Of a DNA stretch of 64,000 nucleotides, positions 46,968 through 58,800 are shown piece by piece. Positions within the stretch are counted from its first letter, which is position 1. Each line of letters opens with the position of its first letter. Origin of the DNA: Ciona intestinalis (lineage: Eukaryota; Chordata; Ascidiacea; Phlebobranchia; Cionidae); the NCBI RefSeq assembly GCF_000224145.3, contig NC_020174.2:336520-400519 (forward strand), in the 5' to 3' direction. A program made the position numbers and the translations under genes. A model generated the notes under the pieces. It ran no database searches. It saw only the letters and a program-made list of their open reading frames with translations, and had not been told where the DNA came from.

Positions 46968-47813
46968 ATGTCATCTTGTGTTATTAATATTGACGATAAT
47001 GGATTAAACTTTGGCGCAATGAAGCTGTACGAGGATGCCATATGTGAAGGTGGTAATGGGACATTATTATCCGTACATAACAGGTCAAAAAAATGTGACT
47101 TTTTGAGCACAATACGAATACGAAGCTTAAATGGTGGAGATATCGATGTTTTAAGGGAACTGTGTACGGAATGGTTCCCAATAAAATACCCGGTAACTTG
47201 GTATGAATCTATAACTTACAACGACAGGTTTTTCTCAATTGCTGCGACGTTAAACGGTCAAATTATCGCAATTTTGATTGCGGAAATTAAACCAAGATGG
47301 CAACTGCCCAAAGAAGATTCTGATATGTTGGCATCAGTTCATTCCCCTGACTCTAAAGTTGCGTATATACTGAGTCTTGGGGTACAAAGGGATTTCCGCA
47401 GAAGAGGTGTCGCGTCATATATTTTGCATCATTTCCTACTGCAAGTTGCAAGCAAGCACACTGGTCTTCTTGGAGTAAAAGCTGTTTATCTTCATGTGCT
47501 TTGCACCAATGTAACTGCAATTAAGTTTTATGAGCGACATAATTTTCAACTGTTGCATTATCTACCTGCGTACTATGTTATAAACATGGAGCCTAAGGAT
47601 GGATATTCATACGTGCTTTACATGAACGGTGGCAAACCACCTAGAGCCTGTTGCGATTGTTTGTATCTAATCTCAAACTTGTTTCAAAATTTAACCCAGT
47701 GCAAATTCACAAAGCTATTTTTCAACAGCTTAAATAACGTTTTTTCACGATTTGTAATATGGCCCAAACTACCAAGCATTATTACAAGACAAAGACAATG
47801 CCATAACTTATAA
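46968..47813 (+). CDS. NAA60: NAA60: Golgi-associated N-alpha-acetyltransferase
   Basis: Single-exon ORF of 281 aa; human NAA60 is 242 aa. Residues about 47-215 are a GNAT fold. LCTEWFPIKYP and ITYNDRFFSIAAT match the NAA60 N-terminal region. VAYILSLGVQRDFRRRGVAS holds Tyr133 (equivalent to catalytic Tyr97) and the acetyl-CoA loop RRRGVAS. VYLHVLCTNVTAIKFYERH holds His176 (equivalent to catalytic His138). YVLYMNGGKPP is also family-specific. The C-terminal 60 aa are rich in Phe, Leu and Asn and correspond to the membrane-binding tail that places NAA60 on the cytosolic face of the Golgi, where it acetylates N-termini of transmembrane proteins. The first 45 aa have no human counterpart; Met18 is a later possible start. 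No introns, unlike all neighbours. Confidence 0.95.
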   Translation: MSSCVINIDDNGLNFGAMKLYEDAICEGGNGTLLSVHNRSKKCDFLSTIRIRSLNGGDIDVLRELCTEWFPIKYPVTWYESITYNDRFFSIAATLNGQIIAILIAEIKPRWQLPKEDSDMLASVHSPDSKVAYILSLGVQRDFRRRGVASYILHHFLLQVASKHTGLLGVKAVYLHVLCTNVTAIKFYERHNFQLLHYLPAYYVINMEPKDGYSYVLYMNGGKPPRACCDCLYLISNLFQNLTQCKFTKLFFNSLNNVFSRFVIWPKLPSIITRQRQCHNL

Positions 47814-48779
47814 CACTAAATCCCAAACTAGTGTAGTTATTAAAACTTGCTCAAAAAACATGGCTGAATTTTAATTAGAAATCCCCAATTCAGTAGCTTA
47901 ATAAATATTTAAAGTTTATTGGAACAATGTTCGGGTACTTGCAAGACACTTAAAATAAGATTGCAATAAATTTAATGGCTCTGTTATTTTAACTTTTAGT
48001 TGCGGAAGCTCTGGTCTTACAAACCCAACCGTCTGGTTTTGTTACTTAATACAGTTGAACTAGATTAAGACTTGTGTATGTTTTGTAATTTATTATGTAA
48101 GTTCCATAATTTCTTTGGAACTCTATCTAATTTAGTATTTCTTGAATTTCTGTTTAATATTTTTGTAAACAAACATGTTGTAACATTGATTCGAGTAGGC
48201 AATGGTAAAAAGATGTAACTATACCTCTAAAAAACTTGAATAATTAACACATGATAACAATTGTTTTGTTTACCACCATCCTAAGTATAACATAAATGTA
48301 AACTTCGTAAATTCTATTGTGCATTCAATGTTCAATGAAACTGTTAAGTTAGTTGTATTATCTTCTGTCATAGGCGCCAAACTTTTCCAAATGCAGGGAA
48401 GGCAGGGATAGTTATACACATATTTGAAAAAAATCCTACCCCGCCACCCCAGGTTTGGCGTCAATGTCCTCTGCATGTTTTAAGTGGAACAAAGTTAGTT
48501 TATTTGTATTGATTGTGTTAACTGTTAAGCTTAAGTGCATGTGTCTTTTTGTAGAACTAATTTTTCTGTCTTTGGTACAAGTATTCTGTAATTACAATGT
48601 GTTTGTAAAACTTAGTTTACAAGACCCAAATGGGACTGTCTCTTCAATTCTGTTATTCACACACTGGTTCAAATTTGATCGTTTAAACTCACAGAGATTG
48701 ACGCGCACTGTGATGTTTATGTTTGCTGTGATGTCATTTTACTTTTTATGTGTTTAAGCAATCATGTTATGTTTCAATA
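47814..48779. other. NAA60-DHCR24 spacer
   Basis: AT-rich. A hydrophobic 100-aa ORF at 48455-48757 has no recognised similarity and probably lies in untranslated sequence. A fragment at 48375-48445 (GGCGCCAAACTTTTCC, AGGCAGGGATAGTTATACAC) matches scattered pieces near 56.4, 58.6 and 61.2 kb. Confidence 0.45.
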
Positions 48780-48781
48780 GA
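48770..48781 (+). promoter_or_regulatory. Possible spliced-leader or 5'UTR acceptor of DHCR24
   Basis: TTATGTTTCAATAG ends at 48780, eight bases before the ATG at 48788. Ciona genes often receive a trans-spliced leader just upstream of the start codon; this is inferred from position only. Confidence 0.3.
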
Positions 48782-48787
48782 TACAAC

Positions 48788-51289
48788 ATGAAACAATGGT
48801 TTGTTAAGTGGTTAGAAGACAACAGGGGTTTGGTTGTCGTTCTGTTTTGTCTTCCCGCGAGTTTCATTTTCGATGTCTGCCTTCGATTTCGGAACTGGGT
48901 TATAAGATATCTATTTTCTGCACCCCACCAGCATAATGAACGAGTACGAACTATCCAGGCCGCAGTTCGTAAATGGAATGATCTTCCAACTGAGAATAGA
49001 AGACCAATGTGCACCTCGCGACCAAACTGGTTAAGCTTATCCACCACATTCTTCCAAAAGAAGGATTGCCACCAAATCACGGTTTCTTTGTTTGATATTC
49101 TCAACTTAGATGAAGAAAATATGATAGTAAAAGTTGAGCCGATGGTGTCAGTTCGTGATGTCACTGATTACCTCATCACGCGAGGTTACGCTCTAGCGGT
49201 TACGCTTGAAATTGGTGACGCAACTTGTGGGGGGTTGGCCATGGCTGTTGGGATGACTACGTACTCACATAAAGTTGGATTATACCAAGAAGCCGTGGTG
49301 TCATACGATGTGGTTACCGCTGATGGTAGTTTAATACACGTCGAACGAGACAATGAGCATGAGGACTTATTCTCTTGCCTACCATGGTCTCATGGGACCT
49401 TAGGCTTCTTGGTAGCTTTAGAGCTAAAAATTATCAAAGTAAAGCCTTACATACACCTGCAATATATCCCTGTAAAAGGGAAAAAGAATTATTGCGATAA
49501 AATGAGGTTGTTGTCCGGTGCGTTGGATAAATTGGCAACAACTCCTGATTATCTTGAAGCGACCGTCTTTTCAAAAGATGAAGCAGTGATCATGGTCGGG
49601 AATTTCTCGTATGCCGATAAACCAGGGGAGATGGGAAAGGTTAATAATGTGGCAAGGTGGGTGGTTTTATGTAAGACGTAATTAGTAATGGACTGATGGT
49701 ATGTGGCAATGAGGTGTATAAAACAAAACACGTGGTTGTGACTACTGTTGTTGCCTTAAAAATAAATAATAAAATGTTGTCCCTGTTTTCCCAACATTTT
49801 TCTTTATGTAGTCTTAACATTGATTCTGTACATTGGTTGTAATGTTTACTGATTAATGCAATGCGAAATTCCTGGGTTGTCCTGACCACCTTACCACCCT
49901 AGGTGTGGCGCCTATGGCTATCCTAGCACGACACGTGAATAACCCTCTCTACACGATAGATGGTATAAACCATGGTTCTACAAACATGTTGAGACATTCC
50001 TACGTACCGGTGGGGGTGATGAATACATCCCATTGCAACAATACCTTTTACGTCACAACCGGGCCATATTCTGGGTGGTGGAAGCAATGATTCCATTCGG
50101 AAACCATCCCATATTTCGTGCTCTACTGGGTTGGCTTTGTCCCCCCAAACCTGCTTTCCTTAAGTTCACAACAACCCCAGGTGTTCGAGCCATGACCTTC
50201 ACAAGACAGGTATGTATGGATATTTGCCAAACCATGGATGGCCGACCAGGACTACCTTGGAATTTTCTGAACTGCATTAAACAGTAAATAGTAGGACCTA
50301 TAAGTTATTTCATAGAAATGCGTGTAAACATTCATGCCTCACTGGTATTTTATAAGTTTGGTACTTGTATGTATTCATTAAATCCTTGGTGATATTGCTT
50401 AATGCTGCTAGATGTTGGTGTAAGTCTGAAATAGACATCTTTTGCAAATTTTTATTTGTAATCCTAAAGAATCAACATTTCGGCTGCAATGCATGATAGT
50501 GGGGGAACGCGGTTGAGTGAAGACCATTTTCCAGAAGATCTTGCAGTTTGTAGACAAACAGACATGATGTTTTCCAGGTGTTTCAAGACATTGTTCTTCC
50601 AATGACTGTCCTGGAGAAATCCATTGATATCGCTGAAGATTTGTTCGACACTTACCCCATACTAATATACCCGTGTCGTATATACGACCATGGTGTGAAT
50701 AGTGGGCAACTAAGGCCACCACGGGAGGACCAGATGTGTCCAGGGGCAAATTACGGGATGTTTTATGACCTGGGAGTTTATGGAGTGCCTGGTAAGGTGA
50801 AGAGAAAGGAGAGGTGGGTGATGTGATACATAGACTGTGCATAAGGTATAAGAAGACACCTGTGTATAGAATGTATGACCTGTGTATAAAGAATGTCGTT
50901 GCCCCACCATGCATGGATAAATAAGTTACATGCGTAGTCACTTGTAAACGAGCACGAGGTGTATGAAACAAAACACCCATGTAATAATGACTGTCATTTC
51001 CCTGCCATGCAAGCATAAATAAGTTGCATTCATTTAATTATCCAGATATGATTCAGTGAAAGCCATGAGATCAATGGAATCATTCATTCGTCAACATGGT
51101 GGATATTCATTTTTATACGCTGATATTTTCATGACCAAAGAAGAATTTCATGAAATGTTTGATTTGACTTTATATGAACAATGTAGGGTGAAATATGGGG
51201 CAGTAGGTGCTTTCCCTCATCTCTATGATAAAGTTAAACCTGAAATTAATGTTTTTGAAGTCGGCAGGACATGGGCTGAGACCAATTAA
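48788..51289 (+). CDS. DHCR24: DHCR24: delta(24)-sterol reductase (seladin-1)
   Basis: Four exons: 48788-49656, 49960-50209, 50578-50813, 51046-51289; 532 aa (540 if the in-frame ATG at 48764 is used; human 516). An N-terminal membrane segment (GLVVVLFCLPASFIFDVC) precedes SAPHQHNERVRTIQAAVRKW, close to human SAPRLHEQRVRDIQ. The FAD-binding PCMH-type domain includes EPMVSVRDVTDYLITRGYAL, CGGLAMAVGMTTYSHKVGLY and LPWSHGTLGFLVALELKIIK. The C-terminal half has RWYKPWFYKHVETFL, AIFWVVEAMIPFGNHPIF and LYADIFMTKEEFHEMFD. The enzyme reduces the 24,25 double bond of desmosterol to make cholesterol in the ER with FAD and NADPH. Exon 2 must start at 49960, because the upstream reading frame is closed; exon 3 uses the donor AG/GTGGGT at 50813 rather than GTAAGG at 50792, which would break the phase. 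Confidence 0.96.
49686..49772 (+). mobile_element. SINE tail fragment in DHCR24 intron 1
   Basis: TGGCAATGAGGTGTATAAAA, CAAAACACGTGGTTGTGACT, TGTTGTTGCC. Confidence 0.5.
50826..51030 (+). mobile_element. SINE tail units in DHCR24 intron 3
   Basis: GCCCCACCATGCATGGATAA then GTTACATGCGTAGTCACTTG, GCACGAGGTGTATGAAACAA, TTTCCCTGCCATGCAAGCAT; about 1.5 tails, also with the 71-mer-like string AGGTATAAGAAGACACCTGT near 50844. Confidence 0.6.
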
Positions 51290-52499
51290 GTTAATGGACC
51301 TGTTATATACGATGGGATGTCCTACAGGGAGGCAGAGCATTAATATTTATTATTTATCCATCATAATGATGGCTTGTGTTTTTGTATTTGCTTTCTTATA
51401 TACATATATGATGATTTATTCAATAAATGTTTTCAATGTTAGTAGTTGAAAAGCCATATAAATTGAGTAAAATAGTAAACAAATTCCACTAAGGGAATAA
51501 ATTGTTTATTGGTTAAGTTTTAATTGTGAGACCAACCCATTTTTGACATGTATATTTTACTTTCACTTTATCATTTAAGGTGCTATAACTACTTTGAATT
51601 GTATTATGTTTTATAACATTCAGTTTTTATTGAAAACTTTAAATTGTGTGCTATGACAATAGGTCCTTTACTTAATTGACGCACACCTGAAATTTGAAAT
51701 GTGATTTTGAATTGCAAAATTTTAATTTATTGTTTCACTGTGTGACTTCTATGCAATCAAGAATGTTGTAATGAATGTTTATGATGCATTGAATATTAAC
51801 ATTGTGTGTTATACAGGGTAATAATAAAAGTGTGTTTACTTATTTCTGAAAGAGACAGTGATTATGAGGTGTGAAGTGGTTGCTAATACATCTGCTATTA
51901 TAGATAAGACATATGCTACAACCGTATGTTTAATAGCTTGTGCAGTTTGATCTAGACATAAGTTCAGTTATTAAAAATAACATCGACTCCCCAATCGGTT
52001 ACAGTTTTTCCTGATTTGCTGTTGCTATTTCTATGTCAATTGCTAAAACAGATACGTGCAAGTTTTACAACAAAGCTTTTCAGAGTTGGTAATGTCTTAA
52101 TCATTTAAATGTAAGTCTTAAAATTAATTTAAATGTTATAAAGGCATTTTTTTAAATGTTACTGTTATTTTTAACCTAATTATTTGTTATTAGCAGCCCC
52201 CTTCCTCGTTTTTTTACAAAGTTAAAATGTTTGAAAATCTAGATGTCATCTGTTTTAATGGTTAACAGACAATATAGATAATATTCAATTCCCTATAATT
52301 GAAGATGTGGTGATGTTTTGGTAATTATACGGTAAGTTCCTCTAAATTAATTACGAATAGTTTATTCGTAGTCATTATGTGTTAACTGCATTAAACTTAC
52401 TTCAAGGATTTTTGTTAGTCAACAAAATGGCGCCTTCATATTACGTAAGCTTGGCACAATTGTATTACTTAAAACTCAAATTAAAACCATTTATTCGGG
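51290..52499. other. AT-rich 3' flank of DHCR24
   Basis: AATAATAAAAGTGTG near 51821 may be a polyadenylation region. Nothing else recognised. Confidence 0.45.
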
Positions 52500-52740
52500 T
52501 AAACGTGCCTTGCCCAAAGACACACAAGCCGACAATGGTGCCAGTAAATGGAGTTTTATCAAAATAAATCGGCTTACTATAAATAAATTGCAGTAAATAT
52601 TTTTAAACATTGTTTTTCTGTATGGCTGACAGTTTGAACAACCCATTAGTGGCAACTGGGCTGGGGCAATTGTCGTCAAGTATCTTGCCCAGGGAAACAT
52701 ACAAACACATACAATGGTAGCAGCATGACCCCTAACACAA
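52500..52740 (-). mobile_element. SINE pieces, minus, upstream of WAC
   Basis: CCTTGCCCAAAGACACACAA at 52508 and a second, longer piece from 52611 (TGTATGGCTGACAGTTTGAA, CAAGTATCTTGCCCAGGGAA). Confidence 0.6.
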
Positions 52741-52783
52741 ATACCACCTTAAATACAAATAGGCTGCAATAATTATATTCCTC

Positions 52784-52796
52784 AGGTATTTACAGA
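52784..52796 (+). promoter_or_regulatory. Possible spliced-leader or 5'UTR acceptor of WAC
   Basis: Acceptor-like TTCCTCAG and GTATTTACAG; the latter ends at 52795, eight bases before the ATG at 52804, the same spacing as in DHCR24. Confidence 0.3.
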
Positions 52797-52803
52797 AGCG
52801 TGA

Positions 52804-55800
52804 ATGAAGACAGCAATGTACGGAAGAAGTGTCTCGCAGATTGACGGGTAATATAATATTAACAAGAACCTCTGAGTCTGGGTATCTTAACTCTTTCTAT
52901 TGTAATGGCAAGTTTCCACACTTGATTGGAAAGTTTAATTTTTACAATTTTTTTTGCGAATTTTCACCTAAAAAAAGTTTTTTTTTCTAAATTTTTGTAC
53001 TACTGCTTTATTTATTATGGAAATACTGATTACCAATCATTGGCAAAATACCATGTTTAAATGGCAGCCCACATTTATGCACGAAAAGAAATCCTACAAC
53101 TAATATTTCCAGCCAAGTTAGTTCTATGTTTTGCGTGTATGATGCCCAAGTATATAAGTTCATATTTTTATATTTTTATAGGTACCGAGAGCAAGCCACT
53201 AAGCCATCAGTTCACCAGGTGAGTAATAATAACTAGCTACAATTGTAGAAATGAACCCAAACCTAAAAGCTTCTGACTGAACACCACCTTTTATTATAAG
53301 TTTAGCGCTTAGGTAAAAAGCATCTACCACTGTTTGCCGTTACAGCTTGGCGCTTAGCAAACCCCATTTTTTTTTAGGAATTCAGCACATCCTTAGCGTC
53401 AAGCTTTGAAATTGTTTTATAGACGGCACTGTTTAACAGCTTTAACACAGCATCGTTAAATGCCGCATGTGTTTTGATGTGACAATATAATTGTTTTTGA
53501 TATAACAGCACAACAACAATCGGCATTCTGTTCCGTCAAAAGACCGAGATCGAAGAAAAAATGAAATGACGCACTCGAAACAAAAACATCTTCAAGCAAA
53601 TAAAGGTTTAAGATATTATACACTATATACATGTTTTATATTGTATACAATTAGGGATGCACATTACATATTTTTTAATCCGTGAGATTCGAATCCTTTT
53701 GTATTCGAATCTAATTATGGGAATCAGTATTCTGTTTAATGACGTAATCACACGTCATCTCATAAACCATAATAACAATTTTTGAAACTTTATAAATATT
53801 TTTGTGTTTGTGGGACTTTCGAGAGTAAACGTTTCGCAACGTCTTTTCATAGCCTGCTATACGTTTTGTGACGCAAAAACTACCCAATAGTATTCATGAT
53901 CCAACAAGGCTATTATGAAAGAGTCTATAAACTGACTTATGTGGGTAGAATTATTTTTTCCTATAAATATAAAAAAGATTGGAAATTCTAGATTCGGAAT
54001 TCTAGATTCGAAGAAAAGTATTCTAGGATATCCTAGAATACCTAATTATTCTGTAATGTGCATCCCTATATACAATATAGGCATACTGATGCAGTAAATA
54101 CTCATTATGGCTATGCTTTTAAATTGATGAGAGGCTTTTGATGCGCTGTTATTTTTTATTGGAAACATTGTCCTTATGTTGGTCCAAGTTTTGGACGTAT
54201 AAACCAGTCCTCAACTTATCTATGTTTAAAGTATTTGATTCTTACCCAAAGCTGTGTTTACAATTGAAACTTCAATACTGAGTGCCAAAGTTATTATATA
54301 GCATTGTGTATGATTGTGTGATAAGAACTAAGTTTTAATTAACAAGATCAATATGATGTAGCATGTTTATGCTGTTACTACCAGGCATAATATGAAATTA
54401 CTCTTCTGGTAAAAACATGAACTTTTATTAAACAGTGTTTTGTCTGCCATCTGGCAAATCTGGCAAGATGTCATTATTGCTTTACATATTATTTATTTTA
54501 CATATTAAACCAGCGTTTTGCTATGTAGACATCATCAGTGTGAAAGTGTTTTACATAATTACAAGCATAACAATATGGTTCTTTAATGTTTGAAACTCCA
54601 CAGTCACTGCAAACCACACCAGCAAGACCAACAGCACCAAACATCAAAAGGTGGGTCTCATATTATGCAGTAAATATAAAAAGATATACAAATCCAACCA
54701 ATTCATTATTTAGTCAAAGTTCACCTGTTGGTACAAAAAATGTCAATCATATTTTCCGGTTTATTTTGTAAATTATGTAAAGTCTGTTGAACTTTAAGTC
54801 TGGTGCCAAAGGTATTTCTTCGTAAAGTAATCATTTTACTTGTTTCTGTTCGAGCTGAAGTATTGGCCAGCCACAGCTTTAATATATGTTTTATTGTGCA
54901 CCGTATAAGGGTGTTTTATTATTATTTTGATTCACAACCATAATAAACTTTAACACCAGGGTGCCTTAAGGAGTTGTGGAAGCTGGTCGGAGCATGTGAG
55001 TTCTTCCGGGAAGATATATTACTACAACAGTAAGAATGAAGTATCACAATGGGAGAAACCAAAGGATTGGAATGACAGGTAAATATATTTTGTTGCTGCA
55101 AGGCATAATGTTTCCTTTATATACTATATCCTATAATGAATATTAAAATAAATCTTTAAATAACTGATACCTAAAAGTTATGGCCAAAACTCTGGCAAAA
55201 TCTACATACCATCATCAATTGTTTTTACCATTATTTTGCTTGCTTCGTAGTATCTTGTTCTGGTGTGTTTCTCTATGTTCATCTAATTATATATTTAACC
55301 CTGATCAATCTTTCAGCAAAGTTGTTGATTTACGAAGTCATGACAAATCGAAATCATCACAAAGAGGTTAGTGATGTCACAATTGCTTACTATTAATATT
55401 ATCAAGGTTTCAATGTAGAAATACATATTTATGAAATTTAATATATTTATAGGATGTACTGGATTATTAAACCAGACATTATTTATATTAAACCAGTGTT
55501 TCTCAACCTTTCATGCTTTGTGGCCTCTGTTCAGTCCCAACACTCATGGTCACGGCCCATGCTTCCCCAATTAACCCAGATTTTAACACATTCACGTCTG
55601 CTATTTTATTTTCCACTTTGAAGCAACAGCCTGTTAAACAAACAAGGCCATAAGCCATATTAGCAAGAGTATTTTTGTGCTTTAATAAATTCCCTCGCTG
55701 TCTAAATAGTTTTACCAGTTCGGAAACTGTAATTGTTCTAACATTTATGTATGTTGGTTTATTCACCGCATTTTGCTTTATAAAAACCTCAATTCTTCGA

Positions 55801-58800
55801 TCTTATCTAAATGCTCACTGTGCTCTAGTGTCTCCTAGTGTATAAACCAAAGTTACCCAACATGAAGTAGCGAACACGCAATCTCTTCATTAGAACTTCT
55901 ATGTTCGTCCCCTAGCCCGTGTTATGTCAAATGAGCTTTAAGTTTCTCGTATTTTTGTTCGATCTGGCCTCATATCTCGTATCTTTGTTCGATCTGGCCT
56001 TTACATTCCTTTTTTTATTGCACAAGTAGCATCAAGTGGGGGGAATCCACTTGTAAATCGTTCAACTTCGAAACCGGGTTCATCGGATGTAGAATACCGG
56101 GGTTCCCGTAGCAACCAGGATCGGGATTATCGGAATAAATCTGATCGGGATTATCGTGATGTGGATTACCGGGACAACCAAGCGAAGGATGTGAGGAGAG
56201 TTACAAGTGTTGATAAAGATTATAGGTGGGTGGGACAGCATGTAGGCATTGCAGGGCATATTTGAGTCCATTAATTGGCATTTATTGACCTTTTTGGGTA
56301 AATTCACTAATTGTTCTAATTGTAAATTGACTAAACAATAATATACTCTAAGTAACATGTTAATAACTATATATTGCACCATGTTAAATTTATTAATAAA
56401 ATTATGTTGTGTTAGCCTGGATTGTATGTCTAATTACCACTGCTTCCTGCATTTTTATGGTTTCTATACCAACTCTAAAATAGATCTCAGACTTTCAGCT
56501 CCCAGGTTATGCCAGCCATAAACTCCCCAGCCCCTCGCGACGTATTTATAAAAGTTGATGGGAATTTCCCCAAAGGACATTTACAAACTTTGCTTTTTTA
56601 AAACTTCCGTATATTGGTATATACCACTTGTTTAACCCCCACCTCACCCCAGACCCCGTGACCACACCACCACCAGCACTGGTAGCAATGGTCACCCCCT
56701 CACCCATGGTAAGGATAGCTACATACCTTCAACTGGGGAATTCTATGATTACTCAACGTGGGGTGGCCGCACCTCCAACACGCCCCTTGTTAATGGGGTC
56801 AGCTCGACAGAGAACACGCAGTCCTCACAGCAGCCACAAGATGGGGATAAAGGTAATTATTTTAAAGTGCTTCCGAGGAAACGTATTAAATAAAATGCTT
56901 GCTAAACACACAAGGCAATACTGGCTTTTTTAATTGTGTTTCAAAAAGGGAAAGAGACCACTTACTTTATGAATAATGATGATGTTTTGCGATATGGCAG
57001 ACGCACATCAGTCTTTTATGGTCACAAAAATATATAAAAGATCTCCTTCATAATTCTATTTCATGAATAATTTTAACATTGGCCTGATATATATATTTTT
57101 TACCAATTAGTAAGTACAATTATATTATTTCTATGATAGCAACCACAGTAACCGTCGAAACCTCGGAATCGAAGCCGGAAGAAGAATCAGCGACGTCAGC
57201 GTTCGTACGAACACTTTCCAATGTTCTAACTCAAGCTTCAAATAAATCAACAGATGCTGAAGGAAATCTGAAAAATGGTGGGTTAACCAGAAGTGTATAA
57301 TATTAGTTACATTCTAATTCTATATTGGTGAGGGTTTATGCCATATTTTGCCCATTACATCAACACTCAACACTCAGACTGCTTCTATCTATATAGCCTA
57401 TAGGGAATGGGTTGTCTGTAAGCTATCATAAATATATGCAATCACTATACTGCAAGGCATGTTTAGAGTTTCTCTTCACCTTATACACCACTTGCTCATT
57501 GTTGAGAAGACACCATATTTCGACCCATGTATTGATTTAATAATTCTTTATATTTCCAGCGTTGCAACTTTTGTTAAACGCTGCTTCGAAAAGCCAAACA
57601 GAAACCACAGGTAAGCAAATGTGTGTCGGAATAATTTCAAGTTTTCAATGTGGTTTACGAATTAGGCTTCTGTATAATTCATATGGACTGTTGGGTATAA
57701 CTGTTCCCTATTCTTGCTTGGCCACTTTGTTACGCCCATTTATGTTGAGTGAGTGCTGCTGTCACTAAACCACACCTTTATCACAGAACCTGAGAATGGC
57801 AACCATGAATCAACCACGGAAACCAACACCACCGACCCACCTCCCAATAAACGCCCTCGTGTCTCATCTGACGATACAAAGTATGTTGATGGTATAGTTT
57901 AACATTTAAAAGTAACAACTTTTGCTACATATTCGTAAAATGTTGGATGATATGCATAAATTTAAATGGCATGCCTCATTTTAGGACCTTAAAATAGAGA
58001 TATATCCTTTTTTAATTGGGTGTCTAATTATTGCTACATTCTGTCTGCTTAAAACTAAACTTGATCAATGAACGAATGAAGATACGACCCTTTTATTGTA
58101 GAAAAGATACCGGGGAACCCCCTGAAGTGATACCCACCTTCCCACACCTGGAGGAATTACAAAAAGTGTTTGATCCAAACTTAACGACGCACGCTCAAGG
58201 ATGGTCCACGGAACCTGCAGAGAAACAGGTTTGTGGATGTTCGCATGTATGTGATTTAATGCTTGTAAAGGTTATTATGAAAGCAAATAGTATGTGTGTA
58301 ACTAGAGGCTCCAGGTTTTGAGCTTGTGCTTTTTTCTTTGCACAAAAATCAAATCTTTCAGGCTTTCCTGGTATGAAACAAAAAAAATCATGGCAGACAA
58401 AACAGAGTGAAATATACTTGTTATTGGATTAATTTATATTAGCCCTGGTCTCAACAATACATTGATGCATATAAATAACCACCTGACCCTCTCAGTGCAA
58501 TCGGTTAACGGAGGATTACCACAAGTTTATCGCTGATCACATGACCAACCTTAACGCCCAGATGACCACAGCGAGGTCAAAAGTTCGGGCTTCGGAAATT
58601 TTATCAACACTACAAGAACAAAGGTACTTGTGTTACTTGTGTACATAGGCGCCGATTTTTTTAAATTGCAGAAGAGGCCACGTTTATGATGACGTCATTC
58701 GTTTTGCAGAAATTAGGAAAATACGGTATACGCGAGTTTTTTTCACTCGCGCCAAACACGATTAAGCTATACTTTCCATGGCAGCAGTAACAATAACGGC

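Noticed and set aside
48455-48757. 100-aa hydrophobic ORF between NAA60 and DHCR24
   Set aside because: Likely untranslated sequence; no family resemblance and composition typical of AT-rich DNA.
50578-50826. Shorter DHCR24 exon 3 ending at the GTAAGG donor (50791)
   Set aside because: It would leave phase 1 and put exon 4 out of frame; the downstream GTGGGT donor restores the match to the DHCR24 family.
55490-55800. Possible hAT-type fragment in WAC intron 6 (CAGTGTTTCTCAACC with an 87-aa minus-strand ORF)
   Set aside because: Only one end is recognisable and the ORF shows no transposase motif I can name; too weak to list as an element.
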